Assembly (NCBI GenBank): GCA_022828595.1 | Contig: JAKGHH010000003.1 | Coordinates: 53,433,759 to 53,497,758 of the forward strand | DNA: 64,000 nt | Origin: Nelumbo lutea | Taxonomy: Eukaryota > Streptophyta > Magnoliopsida > Proteales > Nelumbonaceae | Direction: 5' to 3' | Part shown: positions 1 to 12,099 of the stretch, in pieces | Position numbering within the stretch: the first letter of the stretch is position 1 | How the letters are laid out: the number at the start of each line of letters is the position of its first letter | The notes under the pieces: generated by a model | Seen by the model: the letters and a program-made list of their open reading frames with translations, nothing else | The model's database searches: none | What the model was told of the DNA's origin: nothing | Program-made: the position numbers and the translations under genes

Positions 1-141
1 AGAGTGCTACCACTGTTTGGAAAGATCAAAGGGAACGATTTTCTCTGAGTAATCAGTCAAGGATTTACCAACTACTGCTATAAACAATAATTGCGACTAA
101 TCTAGTAGCCTCCTACTAAACATTACCACCCTAATAACTTG
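1..141. other. Intergenic left edge
   Basis: Short AT-rich stretch before the first mobile element. I see no coding frame or repeat structure in it. Confidence 0.5.
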
Positions 142-150
142 TAATATTTA

Positions 151-719
151 GGAAAGATTCCATTTTAGTACCCTGAATTTTGGGGGTAATGTCAAGTTAG
201 TACTTGAACTTTCAAGCGTGTCACTATAGTACTTAAACTTTCAAAAAGTGTCAAGTTGGTCCCTGTTGTTAATCAACTGTCAGATATCTATTAAAAATGT
301 CAAAACTACCATTCAAAAGAAGAAACTATTCATTGTCTTCTACCTTGAGACTGAACCGGTTGAGGTGTTTGAGATTTTAGACTAATGAAGTCAATTGTCT
401 TCTACCTTTAGATATCTGAAACACATTCTTGTCTAGTTATTTCTTTGCTTTTAGTTGTTGTTTCCCTCTATCATATTTTATGTTTTTTCTCTCTTTTTCT
501 TTGAAGATAACTAGTTCAGTGTCAAGGTAGAAGACAATGAACAATGCCTTCTTTTGAAGGGTAGTTTTGAAATTTTGAGCAAATAACTAATGGTCGGTTA
601 ACGACAGAGACCAATTTGACACTTTTTGAAAGTTTAGATACTGTAATGATACGTTTGAAAGTTTGGGTACTAACTTGACACTACCGCCAAAGTTTAAGGT
701 ACTAAAGTAGAATTTTCCC
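151..719. mobile_element. MULE-type non-autonomous element (MITE) with 9-bp TSD
   Basis: The element is 569 bp and starts GGAAAGATTCCATTTTAGTA. The reverse complement of its right end starts GGGAAAATTCTACTTTAGTA, so the ends form imperfect terminal inverted repeats. The long arms run on through short phrases of the type 'constant ACTTTCAAA' that recur inverted on both sides. TAATATTTA lies on both sides (142-150 and 720-728) as a perfect 9-bp target duplication, the usual length for Mutator-like elements. It has no transposase ORF, so it must have been mobilised in trans. A relative with similar internal phrases lies near 37.4-37.8 kb. Confidence 0.85.
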
Positions 720-728
720 TAATATTTA

Positions 729-2089
729 TGCGACGTACACTCACAAATACCCAATTCTGAGTTCAATATTAAAGGCTATAATTTTCAAACTTTGTCCTTA
801 TATATTAAGGCTCTGTTTGGAAGGAATTTAAATATGAGTCTGGATCTCATGCACAACCCATTCTGCACAACACCTTGCACACCCAATCGTATCATGATAT
901 ATCGGCATCACACATTAGAAGCATTGCATATGTGCGAACAATTTAACGAATGTCTTAAGATGATCGTTACATTTATTTAGGCTCTATTAGACACGTCTTT
1001 CTCTGTGGACTGTCGGCTGTTTAGAAGCTCAACAGCTCACGTTTTCATCTTTTTCCATTTTGTTAGAAGAAGATCTAGCCGTCAAAAGACTCTACCCCAA
1101 AAAGATGCAGAAAATCTGTTTCAGACTATTTTCTAGAAGTTCCAAATGGAACTTTTTCACTTTTTCTCTCTCATCTTCAAGCGAAAAGAAGCACCTCTAA
1201 CGGAACGATATGTGGGATACCAAGATCTTTAAGTAGAAACCTATTATATCCTTTGACTGTCATATCTTTTGGAAGATCTTTCAGAAAAGACTTACCAAAT
1301 GACACCTTAATCATTTTAGAAATTTGTTCATAAAAAAAAGTTGTGACCGCCCAGCCCAGCCATGAGAAACAAATTTATTGGAGGATAACAGGGGTCATCT
1401 TCTTCATGTTTTCATCAACAACCCTTTGTCCTCAATGCTCACCAGCACAGCCCCTTCGTTTTCCTACCAAACTGAGCCTAAGGAAAAGGCAGCATGGCTC
1501 ACCATTTGGTTTTGTATTTTCTTCAAAATTAGGTATGTATTTCCTTTTACTTTTCTTTCTGTTTTTTCTATGTTTAGTTTTTCTCTCTTCCACTTCATTC
1601 AGTGTTTTTTATCTCAAAATTCTATTTTATCCTCATTTTTTCTCCCACCAAAGCCTTTTTCCTCCTGACTTTTCTTCAATATTCCTAACTTTTGGTCAGC
1701 CAGCATACATGATCTTTCCTTCTATATACTATTGTTTAAGCTAACCCTAATGAGTCCAACACCCCAAATTAGATAAAGATTAGTAGCTCAACTTAACCTA
1801 ACTCACTCCAAATTACACTCATATAGTTGCAACCCAACCTAATCCAACCACCTACTAACTACATCTAATATCTGAATAGCAAATAGTTATCTTCTACCTT
1901 CCAAAGCTTTTTACACAGTGGCAATTCTGTGACCTGAATACGCATCTATTTGATTACCAAAAACTGATCTATCTCTACTGGTGGAAGTTCTCTCCAACCT
2001 CGAAGAGTTCTTTCCAGGTGGCCAAATTTATTCAATTCAAAAACCATTCTAACACTGCGTGTCTTTTAACTCTTCACTTGCTTAATGAT
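729..2089. other. Intergenic, possible small MITE at about 979-1307
   Basis: No convincing gene. A 133-codon open frame at 1343-1744 is dominated by Phe, Leu and Ser from pyrimidine-rich DNA and resembles no family I know. The stretches around 979-1003 and 1283-1307 are weakly inverted relative to each other (both read toward AAGTCTTTTCTG or GTCTTTCTCTG), which suggests a decayed MITE of about 330 bp. Confidence 0.35.
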
Positions 2090-3130
2090 CTCTTGTGTCG
2101 AATCCACTATCTGATGGAAGCAAAGACTACCCTACATGCTCCTCAACGGTGATAACAGGGTGGTGGGAGAGAATTTTATAAGTCCAGGTCCAGCAGGTGC
2201 AATGCTTGAAATAACCAATAAGTTGTTGAAAGTGTTTTTGGCAAATGTGATGCCCTATAACTATTGTCTGTGGACCAAAAAGAGTTGTCCTTAGGGCTCC
2301 GCCTTCACCATAGAATTCGCATTGACACCCCACAGAGTGCGTCCCACAGTCCATTCCAACTATTTATTGAAAATGTCTCTGGGCTCTATGATAAGTGCAG
2401 GAGATGTTTCAAATATGCATGTGGGGCGCCTGTGGAGTGCCTTGAACCAACAATGTCTGAGATGTGGTTGTCAGATCATGTTGAAATGTATTGAAAGCAG
2501 TTTTATTTTTTCTGAAAGTAGGTTACATCTTGCTGAGAGAGAGAAAGAGAGATGTGAGATACACAATCAAATCAAACTAAGTTCACATCTAGTCCCAACA
2601 GTCATTGCAGCCATGCATCAGGAACATCTCCCTTATCTTTCATGGCTAGATAATTCCGATGTATATCTGTAATGACTGTTAGGGACCAGTTGTTGGGATC
2701 AGATCCCAACTCAATTAAACCATCTAAACTCACCCACGAAAAACCTGTATTCGCTGCTAATGAATAGCATGCTAACATAATCCAGCTGCACAATAAGAAC
2801 ATCTCATGTTGTCATTAATTGGAGATGTTCCTAATACACAGCTGGATTGCCATACTGTCAGCCTATTAGCACATTTTTTTTTCTGGCGGTAATTCCCACC
2901 TTATTGATGCATACATTGATTTAAATGGGTTTTAAAGGAGCTCTGCAGCTCTGCTACTCACACATACTACATCCATGCATCAAGAACATCTCCCCATGGC
3001 CATGAATAAATGGATCTATTACGTGAATTGGATCAGAGACGCCATTCCTACAAGTCATATTATCAGCCGAGCCCATATTGCAGCCAATCAAGTAGATAGG
3101 TACGTCTCTATTTAGAAATCGCCAACTCTA
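2090..3130. other. Intergenic with foldback segment related to the 26.2 and 57.5 kb MITEs
   Basis: From 2784 to 2848 there is a hairpin whose arms begin and end with CAGCTG and include ACATCTC and GGAGATGT. Similar phrases (ACATCTCCC, GGAGATGTTCC, CACAGCTG) recur at about 2625, 2820 and 2985. The MITEs at 26.2 and 57.5 kb contain the same kind of hairpin core. A 75-codon minus-strand open frame at 2127-2354 looks slightly coding-like, but I do not recognise it and it has no supporting exon structure. Confidence 0.4.
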
Positions 3131-3910
3131 ATTTTTCAATTGGAGGTTGTGAATTGTAATGATTTCATACAATTTATAACACCCCTTTGATTATCTTCTT
3201 CTTCTTAATTAGATCGTGCTTTGCCTACCAAAAGAAAAGATCGGACCTTGAGGAAAATCCTTCTCCCTTAAACCCTCCTCTCCCAAAGGTGGGAGTGAGT
3301 GTGCATTAGTGCTTGTCTAAGCCCAACACTAAAACTAATGGGCTGTAAAACTAAGCCTCAGCCTAACTCGTGCCCAACAAAACCTGCCCATGTCAGGTGG
3401 GCCTTCCACTGCATTAGAGTGAGGTTGTCCCAAGCAAGGATATAAAGATTTTGTCAATGGTAACTTAGTAGTAGTGTTTGGCTTTTCAAAAAAAAAATCA
3501 AAAAATAGAAAAAAAGAAGAAGAATAGCAGTGTTTGAGTGAATGGATTTATTGGCTGCTAAATCCTTAGATACCATCGGATGGGCTTTTGGACGCAAGGA
3601 GGCTCTGGATGTTTCTGAAGTTAAAATTATATGAGGTTAGAAAGATGTGCATATAGAAGATCAATTTCTATTTGAAAACTAATTTTGAAATAACACCGTT
3701 TTCTACAAATTGGTACTCATTTATTTTCAGTTTTTACAACCATTTTAATATTTTATGTATATAATCAAAACTGTAAATAGTAATTTTTAAGAAACCATTT
3801 CTCCCTTTTGTTTTGAGTACAACCAAATGGAGTTCTGTTGCAACCACTTTCCAAAGGAAATTAATAATGATTATGTGAGGCGATGTTTCAGGGTGTTTAT
3901 TGTTTCTGAG
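3131..3910. other. Intergenic, no gene seen
   Basis: AT-rich DNA with short A-rich tracts (for example near 3489). I see no coding frame above background and no repeat structure of note. Confidence 0.5.
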
Positions 3911-4189
3911 GCCATGTTTGGGAGTGCTTAAAAATAAGTGTTTATTCGAAATAAGTATTTATTTGGGCCAGGACCACACCATTAAGCACTTATTGGTGTT
4001 TGGGAAATAAGCCTAAAATAAGTGCTTATTTTCAAAATAAAGCCTTTTTTTAAGCCCAAATTTCTAGCATTTTTTAAGTGTTAATACAATAAGCACTTAT
4101 TCAATTTTTTATTCAAAAATTATCCCTAGTTGAATTTTAAAATATCACTTATAAAATTATCCCTAGTTGAATTTTATAAACGTACTTTT

Positions 4190-4400
4190 GTAAAATTGCT
4201 TTTATTAAAGTGCTTTCATAAAAGTATTTTTGTAAAAGTTATTTCATAAAAGTGCTTTCGTAAAAGTACTTTTATAAAGTTCTTTCATAAGATTAATTTT
4301 ATAAAAATTCTTTCATAAAAGTGTTTTCATAAAAGTATTTTCATAAAAGTGTTTTTATAAAAGTAATTTAATAAAAGTACTTTCATAAGAGTATATTTTG
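4190..4400 (+). repeat. Degenerate short tandem repeat, about 17-20 bp unit
   Basis: About a dozen imperfect copies of a unit of the form TTCATAAAAGTGCTT run in series inside the MITE at 3911-4728. Unit spacing varies and the third-last bases drift, so this is an old expansion. Confidence 0.6.
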
Positions 4401-4637
4401 AAAATTTGAAAGAAAATGAAGGACAGAATAGTCACAAATGCTTATTTAAGTGCTTAATGGGAAAAAATACTACCAAACGCCCAATATGAAATAGGTGCTT
4501 ATTTTTTAAAATAAAAGTACTTTCATAAGAGTATATTTTGAAATTTTGAAAGAAAATGAAGGATAGAATAGTCACAAATGCTTATTTAAGTGCTTATTGG
4601 AAAAAAAGACTACCAAACGTCCAATATGAAATAGGTG
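4370..4637 (+). repeat. Direct duplication of about 127 bp inside the MITE
   Basis: The segment starting AATAAAAGTACTTTCATAAG at about 4370 recurs near 4510 with few changes, including the phrases GAATAGTCACAAATGC, CTACCAAACG and CCAATATGAAATAGGTG. The copies are separated by only a few bases. Confidence 0.75.
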
Positions 4638-4728
4638 GCACTTGAAAAAGTTGGGTGCCAAATGTAAACAAGTGCTTACTCGAATAAACACTTGTCTTAT
4701 TTTTAACATAAGCACTCCCCTACATGGC

Positions 4729-5627
4729 TTGAATGGGCTTTTTGGATAAGTATTTATAAATAAGCAGTGTTTGTATAGGTTTCCCTACCTTTCCCTTTCT
4801 TTCTCTACCTTTTATTTCAAACCAAACACAGCCTAAAAAAACCACTCCCAAATAGGGGCTGGATCAAGGAAACAGCTACTCAAAGCCTTGAACTCTCAAT
4901 GTATGTTTTGATTATTTTGATTAACAAAAGAGCATTGTTTGTTTGGCTCATCAACTGACTATCATTGGTTACTTGGTTTTATGGTTTGGCTTGAGATAGA
5001 AAGTAGGAAATTAAGGATGATCATGGATTTATGTTTCAACAAATAAGAAAAAAAGCCTTTTATTTAATGAAATATAAATCTACTACTAATATATGTAAAA
5101 GTGCACGCCTTTTTGGGGCATTTTGGGCAATAAACACTCCAATTTTATCATTCATGGGCAAAATTGGAAATTTTAAAGTATAAAAGCATGACATCATCAT
5201 TTTGATTCGGCTCTTAAACTAACAAAAAAAAAAGGCTACTTTTGTAATTTCTCCAAAATGTCAAGGAAGAATTTGGAAAGGTCAAAGTAAGGAAGGTTAA
5301 TGCAATTATAAGAAAACACAGGGGAGATTTAAGTATTTTATCCTTAATCAAATGATCTAATATGTTACAACATGGATGACTATTATGATTTCATAAAAAT
5401 ATGACTACTATGAAATTTAGATCCTATGAGAACAGATGACTATTAATGCTAAATTGCTGATCAGCAGTAGTTGAGATGGTCACTTGGCATCTTCCTTGAA
5501 TGGAGGCATGGGATCAAACGCAAGTAACTACAAATTCTCCATGATAAGGTCAATGGACCTCACATGCACCCTACTTTGTGTGCACCTACTCTCTTGTAAT
5601 TGTGTTCTGTTAACACAAAACAAGGGG
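4729..5627. other. Intergenic, possible Helitron-like end at about 5080
   Basis: No gene. At about 5080 the sequence TCTACTACTAATATATGTAAAAG resembles the 5' termini of the Helitrons at 31795 and about 39585. No matching 3' hairpin was found nearby, so this is a relic at best. Confidence 0.35.
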
Positions 5628-6327
5628 GGTTATCTATAACTCTGCTTAACTTTTCCCAATTTCTCTTAAGCTTGCCCTATTTTTTCAAAAACTTTATAGA
5701 TCCCCTTACTACAAATCTATGATTAGAAAATGAATGCTTTTATAATTTTACTATACTATCCCTCCTTTTTAGTTAGCTATCACCAAAAATTTTGCAATAA
5801 TGAAATTTACTATACTACCCTTCCATCTAAAATTTGGGAGTTCATCCCTTCATCCAAATGGGCTTGGGACTTTTATCCTGTAGAAGCAAAAATAGTTTTT
5901 CATTTGTTTGTAACTTGTTTTCCTTTTTAAACAATCATTTGACAAAGGTTCAAGGTTATTTTTCTTTTTTTTTCTGGAATAGTATGAACAAGTCTAATGC
6001 AAATTTCTGATTTCCACTGCAAATCTATAGACATTCAAAAGGTAAAAAAAAACCACTCTATCCGAGTTGACACCTACCCCAACTGTACTTTGTGCCTATG
6101 AATTCTGACCCTAGGCGGAACCATCATTTGCCCTTTTTTTTTTGTAAATAAGATCAAGATTGTTCTAATAAATAGGGTCAAGGAAAGTTTGGCCGTTAAA
6201 AATAATTAATGGTCTAACCAGACAACTTCTTTTAATGATTAGTGGTAAATTTTATTAGATGACAAATTGAAAAATAAGGGCAAGTTTAAGAGAAATGGAG
6301 TGAAATGAAGAGGAATTTTAAATAACC
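5628..6327. mobile_element. Long-TIR non-autonomous DNA element
   Basis: About 60 bp at each end are inverted copies of each other. The left arm has GGTTATCTATAA, then ATTTCTCTTAAGCTTGCCCT. The right arm, read on the minus strand, has GGTTATTTAAAA, then ATTTCTCTTAAACTTGCCCT. Long arms of this kind are typical of Mutator-like MITEs. I could not see a convincing target duplication. A 66-codon frame inside (5730-5930) is not a recognisable protein. Confidence 0.6.
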
Positions 6328-7099
6328 AATTTTATTTTATGTAAAAGCAGCTAGCTAGCTAGTTAGCGTATATATGAAACGAACATCAAAGAACCTAAAA
6401 TGCCCACAACTAATCATTTTGAGCCAGGTTTGTATGAGAAATCAGATAAGGTTCGAGTGTTTCCATGTTCGGATCATAAAATATTAAAATGGATCATCCT
6501 TAACATTGTGAATTCAATTCGTGTTCGACTTCAGACCGGGTTTCGTTTGCAGCCCCATGTTGAAGCATTTCGTTATGTATCTGAGATTCTTTGTCACTTT
6601 GGTTGGGTTAACCGATTTAAGTAAAACTAATTGATTGACGTTCGACGGAAGTTGTTCAACAGATAGAACATTCTTGAGTTCCTTCTGGCATCAACGGCGG
6701 AAAACCTGTTTTTAGGGTTACCATCTCCTACAAATTCTACTTTAGTTCTGGACCAATCTTCCGGAAGTGCTAAAAAAGAATCATCTCCAGCTTCAAATCT
6801 CATTCTTAAGAGCACTCTTAAGTGAGACAAACCTCTTGAACCACAGAACAATGGTACAAAACCTATCGAGTTTGAATACATAGAGGTTTTGCATTTCTCT
6901 TTGATTTTATGCAACTAATTTCAAGAACTTGTTTTTCTTTTTTTTCTCCCCTTAGGGTGTTTAGGGATTCAAATTCTATAATATGATGCTCATATATATA
7001 TATATATATATATTTGAAAGGCAGTTAACTTTATTTATTTATATGGAAAGCTTATTACATGAAGGGACCTATCAGTGTTGTAGTGGACTGATAAATAGA
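6328..7099. other. Intergenic with (TA)n microsatellite at 6992-7013
   Basis: Two open frames of 74 and 95 codons (6400-6624 plus, 6627-6914 minus) show no recognisable motif. A pure TA run of about 22 bp sits at 6992-7013, just before the LINE relic. Confidence 0.45.
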
Positions 7100-8031
7100 C
7101 CGGATTTACAAATTTCTATGTGCTAGGAGCAAGAAACACAGTTTAACTCAGAGGAGGGAAGCCAGTGATGCATCTTGTCCTTTGTCTTTACTCTATCCCA
7201 AAGAAGCTTCCACACGAGCAGTTGGATTCTAAAGGGAATCTTTAATTTTCATAGGAGTTTTCAATAAAAAAAAAATGTACTCGATAAGGAGCTTTCAGCT
7301 CAAAAGAGATAGTGGTAAGCAGAACCGACTGTGTGCTTGCCAGACTGTGATAGCTTCCATATTGGAATGTCCATTTGGAGCTATGGGTTTAGGGTGATGG
7401 CGAGTACGTGAGGGATATGGGATGGGTGCAGCAACTGTCGAAACTTATCCATATTACATGCATTCTCCATTGGAGTTAAGTAACTCACTAACTTTAATTT
7501 CTTCATGACGTTGCTGATCCATTTCTATGTTTGTGAGAGGAATGCCCCCTTCTATTGTGGGAATCCATGGATCTTTGAAAGTGAATACCTTCTCACCATT
7601 TTTTATTAACCAGAGAATGTTTGGCTTAATAGGATGTAAAAGACGACGAACCTGTTTCCACCAAGGCGAGTTGTTTCTTCGAGGTTTTGAAGTGAGGGGA
7701 CTTGAGTGCGGGAAGTACTTTTGACTTGATTTGGAAACTCCATAGGCAATTAGGAGAAGACAAGAGTCTCCAGATCTGTTTGGTAAAAAGAGCTTTGTTC
7801 ATATGAGAGAAAAGCCTAAAACCCACACCCCCGGACAGCATAGTGGAGGACATTTGATGTGCTGGAATTGACTGCATCACTGACTTTATTATAAGGGTGA
7901 TTCTGCCGGCTTAAGATTGGAGTTTTGAGCTCCAAGAATCGATTTTGGGCAAGATTTTGTCTTTCAACTCTTTGTGAGAGTTTGGGTCTTTCCCATAAGC
8001 GGCTATATATTTTATTCAAAGCATGTAACAA
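7100..8031 (-). pseudogene. LINE (non-LTR retrotransposon) ORF2 3' fragment
   Basis: Read on the minus strand, the fragment gives pieces of the region downstream of a plant LINE reverse transcriptase. First comes a segment with QSIPAHQMS. Then comes GGVGFRLFSHMNKALFTKQ followed by IWRLLSSPN. Then WLIKNGEKVFTFKDPWIP, and near 7150-7240 VWKLLWDRVKTKDK, which is typical of the C-terminal zf-RVT zinc-binding domain. The order is that of LINE ORF2 C-termini. The pieces sit in different frames with stops between them, so the copy is dead. The reverse transcriptase core lies outside or is lost. I did not find a poly-A tail, because the 3' end is also decayed. Confidence 0.75.
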
Positions 8032-8969
8032 ATGATAAATCTACCATTGCTGCTTTCAGCAAAAGTTTTATACTATGATGAAATCATTTCAATTTGCAAG
8101 TTCTTCGAGAAATTGTCAGGGTTTATCTTTTTTATTATTAAAATAAATAGCCTTCATCCTCAAACTGCTTGCATTGTTGAATTGTTTTGCTTTTCCCTTT
8201 ATGTGATCCTCATAAGTCATAATCAGAGTATTGATTATACTATATAGCAGCGGAGATACCTCAAAAGTGTTTGAGGTTCAAAAAAACAATGGATGCGTCC
8301 GAAAGCACAGGTAATAGACGTGATGTCTAACAACATGAGGTTTTGGTTCCATGTCACATCTAATTTATTAGGCTACTTCCTGCATTTTGGATTCTTTTAC
8401 ATCTGGTAGTTCCTCACTATGAAGCAAAGAAATCAGTTAATGACATGGACAATTAGAGCAGTGTCCACAAATGATCTATACACTAATGACACAGCTTCGC
8501 GGTATGTACTTTGACTATAATGGGCTTTATTAGAATATAATGCTGAAATTTGATTAAATGAATTTCTAAGGCATGACATGAAAAGAAATGTACATTAATT
8601 ATATACTAGTTTAATTTGAAAGACCCTCCACATTGATCACTTTGATATTGTTAAACATTACATAAGGTAGTGATTTAATTTGTGTAGTGGTAGACCATGG
8701 TGCATTAATTTTCCTAAATGGAAGAATTGCCATGTTAGACAAACTTAACTTTTTCTTCTAGTATGTTTTCTCATCTAAAATAGTAATGAGGTATTTATAT
8801 CAACCAGAAGATAACCTTACATTTACTAGGAGTAGAACTTCATATGTACAAATGAACAACCATTAATATACCTAACATGTTTCACTTTTCCCTTAAAACA
8901 TTATTTATATTCTGATTGGCACACAAGATGACAGAAAAAAGTGATTTATTTTATGGTGTCTAGCAACGT
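8032..8969. other. Intergenic, no gene seen
   Basis: AT-rich DNA. A 71-codon frame at 8032-8247 has no recognisable motif. I see no repeat or RNA gene. Confidence 0.5.
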
Positions 8970-10281
8970 TTTAGAACCGTGGTTGATTCGGACCATCGGA
9001 CCATTCGGACCGAAAACCGATCTTTTGAACAGTTTCAGGTTTACCTCGAACCGTCATTTAGTGAAAAAACATTGAAAAAGTCAAAAAACCATCGACCTGG
9101 CTAGTTGAACCATCGACCCATTCGACCCGGTCAAGGGTTAGTGGTTCAGTATTTTATAAATTTTGTTTTTTATTTTAAAATAAAAATAAAACAAAAAATA
9201 AAATGCCAAATATATCCTAACATCTAACCTTCTTACCTTCGAAAGTCTTAGCCTTTTAGGGTTTTGTTTTGCCAAACCCAAAACCAAAAGCCTTCAAGCA
9301 TTCACCAAAGATGATGGCGACGATACACCGGCACTATCCTTCCCAGAATCCGAGCAAGCACCCGCAGACAACCAAAGTCGCAGCAGAAGCCGGTGACTAA
9401 AGCTTCGACTTTTGAGTATTTCACTCTTTCTCAACCGCATCTTGAAAGGAATGTCTCCAACAACTATCTTCGTTGCGACTGCTGGCAACCACAGTGGACT
9501 CCAACCTTCGGCGACTATCTTCACTGTGGCTACTGACGACTACTATGATTTTTCATGTAACTAAGTGAGCTAGCGACCACTGTTTAGTTCAAAACCACCA
9601 TTATTCAGTTCAGAACTTTAGATTTCAGTTTTTATCTCTCATTTAGCCATTTCAATTATTTTTAATTAATTTTTTTTTTGCAATACTATGATTTTTCAAG
9701 GAATCAAACCACCGTTTGCACTAGTGACCACTCCATTGGAGCCGATAGCCACTGCAGAATCAGAGACTGAGGCATCCCCTGCTTTTCAATTTTGATTTGA
9801 AGGTTAAACTGGTATATTTCTTTCTTATTTGAATTTTTCTGAGATAACTGGAAAAGTTAACAATTGTTGCAAGAGTTCATTAGGGTTTCATGTTCAGATC
9901 AAGTATGCTACTAATTTGAATTTGGATTCATCAATTCAGCTTTTTAGATATATATAAAATAAGAGAAGAAAGAGAGTTTGAGCTATAAAAGAAAATTGCA
10001 GAGGCTTCAGAGCAACCCAATTTGTCACACATATTAGATTTTTTGGATTTTTTTCTGTATTTTATTATTTTTATTTTTTCATATGTTGTTGTTTTTCCTG
10101 TATTTTTTGTGTACTTTCTATATTTTATTTAATTTTTATGGTATATTTTATTATATATAAATATTTTTTGTTTTATTCATAACGTCATGGGTTGAACCAT
10201 TGGACCTAGATGGTTGAACCACTGAACCGGAAAACAATGTCCAAAACGGTTCCATTTTCGGATCAATTTTTAAAACCTTAG
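8970..10281. mobile_element. Foldback element with GC-richer core
   Basis: The left side (from about 8970) has GTTTTAGAACCGTGGTTGAT, GACCATCGG and GAACCGTC. The right side, on the minus strand, has GGTTTTAAAAATTGATCCG, GGAACCGTTTTGG and CCGGTTCAGTGGTTCAACC. These are loosely inverted and share the 'CCGGTTCA, GGACC' phrase style of blocks at 35.1-35.6 kb. The core (about 9290-9540 and 9700-9790) is richer in G+C than the arms and holds a 76-codon minus-strand frame. This could be captured gene DNA as in Pack-MULEs, but I do not recognise it. Confidence 0.4.
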
Positions 10282-11199
10282 TGTTTTGTTGCATATAAAA
10301 TAGTTGTGGAAAAAAAGCGTTTTCCGTAGAAGTGAGTATTAATTGCCCAATAAAAAAAAAGTGAGTACTAATACTAATTCTAGGAAAATAACATTCCTTC
10401 TAATTTCCCGCCATAAGTCAAACGACTAAAACCCAAATGGCTCCAACCCATCCCCTCCCGGCTCCCTCTCACTTCTCCCTCCATATACCTTATCTCCACT
10501 TGTTCTCGATCACCTCTTCTTAAAATGAAACAAGCTTATTAGGGTTTACTGATTATTGCACACAGCCTCACCCCTGTAAAATACACAAACTTAAAATGAA
10601 ACAAGCTTATTAGGGTTTACTGATTATTGCACACAGCCTTACCCCTGCAAAATAGACAAAAGAGTTGCATTTTTCAAGATTTAAACCCCAGTCACCCAGG
10701 TCACAATAGAGTAACCTAACCATGATGCCACGGGCAATTACTTGTTCCTCTGTGCAGGCCCAATTTCTTGTTCATTTCAACCTCCCTATCAATCATCCTA
10801 TTCAAATATGCCCTCTGTAGATTTTATCAATTATAACATCTTTTTCAACATCTTCATTTCTTGTTTCCTCACCATATGGGTTCTCCTTCACTATTCTTAT
10901 TCATCCTACCTTCTTCCATGTTCATAGTGGCTTATTCTATACTTGGGCTTCTTGGGTACATTTTCCACATACGAATTATGTATCTTTTGCACCTTGTCTA
11001 ACTTCCATACAATCTTTTGTTGAAATTAGACCTAGAATCATGATTGGATAACAGTTCTAACAATTCAACTGGCCATATCAATAACAGGTTTAGCCGTTCA
11101 CTACAGTTAATAAAGCAGATGGTCAGACTATGTTAGTTCAGTGAGATTTGCTTTTGTCATAAAGGAAGGCTCGCAAACTAAAGGTGTCTAGACGACCTA
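10282..11199. other. Intergenic with a tandem duplication
   Basis: No gene. It holds the 71-bp duplication listed next. The lower boundary of the gypsy LTR is not clear and may reach into the last 100-150 bp. Confidence 0.45.
10519..10660 (+). repeat. 71-bp tandem duplication
   Basis: Unit 1 (10519-10589) and unit 2 (10590-10660) both start CTTAAAATGAAACAAGCTTA and differ at only a few bases. The high identity implies a recent event. Confidence 0.9.
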
Positions 11200-11797
11200 C
11201 TTTAGGCTAGCTAGGTAAAAACTTACTAAAACTGCATGTTTCCATGTAGGATTGGTTGGGTGCAAAATCTTGGATTTTTAGAGTTAGGGAAGGGGATCCA
11301 ACCATGTAGCTCCCTGATAGGTCCCAGTCAAAGCTAGAGAGAGATAGAGTATTCTGCTTAAGGCGAGAATAGACCACAAGAGGTTTATTAACTTTCAACT
11401 GCCCCATCCATGTGGTGGGGTGGTGTTTAAATACATAAACTTCTTAACTTCCTACCACTGAAATAGCCTTAAGGTAAGGGATTAGCCTTCTAACTATATG
11501 GCCTATCCCTATGCCTTCTCATGCTAACAACTTAACAGAAATAACAAATAACTTATTTGACTCAATCTTGCTTAAGACCAGCTAACAACATGCTTAAGAC
11601 TAGCTAACAATCAACAACTAATTGCTTGACCGATTCTTGTGGCTTGACCGAATCCTTCTCTACTGGGTACTGCTCTACCGGGTTGTTGCATGGGCCATGC
11701 ATAATGGGCTGGCTTTGCATGGGCCATGCATGAGCATTATCAGTCCACATATCTTGGGTTACGCATGGGTACCCTGTTCGATCTTCTCAGGCCATCA
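11200..11797 (-). repeat. Putative 3' LTR of the gypsy element
   Basis: The minus strand has a polypurine run GGGGGAAA (about 11798-11806), followed at once by TGATGGCCTGAG. That is the expected start of a 3' LTR. A TATA-like TATTTAAA lies near 11425. I cannot see the LTR's far end because there is no second copy for comparison. Confidence 0.5.
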
Positions 11798-12045
11798 TTT
11801 CCCCCATCCTGAAGATGGACCTTGTCCTCAAGGTCCAGATTGATATACTTCTCGCGCAACTCTTGGGAATTCTCCCATGTGGCATCTTCGCTAGGAAGGT
11901 TCTTCCATTGGACAAGACTTTCCTCCATGAAAGTGGATCCTTTCTTCACCCAGCGGGTATCCAGAATGGCTGCTGGTTCAGTGATGAGTTCTCTCTCCTC
12001 ATTTATGGGTGGTAAGTCGGTGCTAGTGGTAGTGGTGTCGCCCAC
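11740..12045 (-). pseudogene. Chromodomain at integrase C-terminus
   Basis: The segment with PAAILDTRWVKKGSTFMEE, then SLVQWKNLPSEDATWE, is a chromodomain-like fold: a beta strand block, the W-x-x-L motif, and the acidic DATWE helix start. Its presence places the element among plant chromoviruses, which use this domain to bind chromatin marks. The frame is open for 101 codons. Confidence 0.8.
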
Positions 12046-12099
12046 CTATTTTTGGTGTAGGGAGACATGGAAAACTGGATGGATGCGCGAGCCCTCAGG

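Larger units (their letters stand above)
3911..4728. mobile_element. TGTTTGGGAGTG-ended MITE with internal repeats
   Basis: The left end GCCATGTTTGGGAGTGCTTA pairs with the right end, whose reverse complement is GCCATGTAGGGGAGTGCTTA. Both ends run on into AAATAAG and AAGCACTTATT phrases. There is no transposase frame. The ends match those of the shorter element at 63241-63553, which suggests one family of hAT-like or Harbinger-like type. I could not settle the class because the target duplication is not clear. The interior contains a run of short tandem units and a direct duplication, listed separately. Confidence 0.6.

Noticed and set aside
1343..1744. 133-codon open frame
   Set aside because: Composition is that of pyrimidine-rich DNA (Phe, Ser, Leu). 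No motif, and overlapping frames are equally open.
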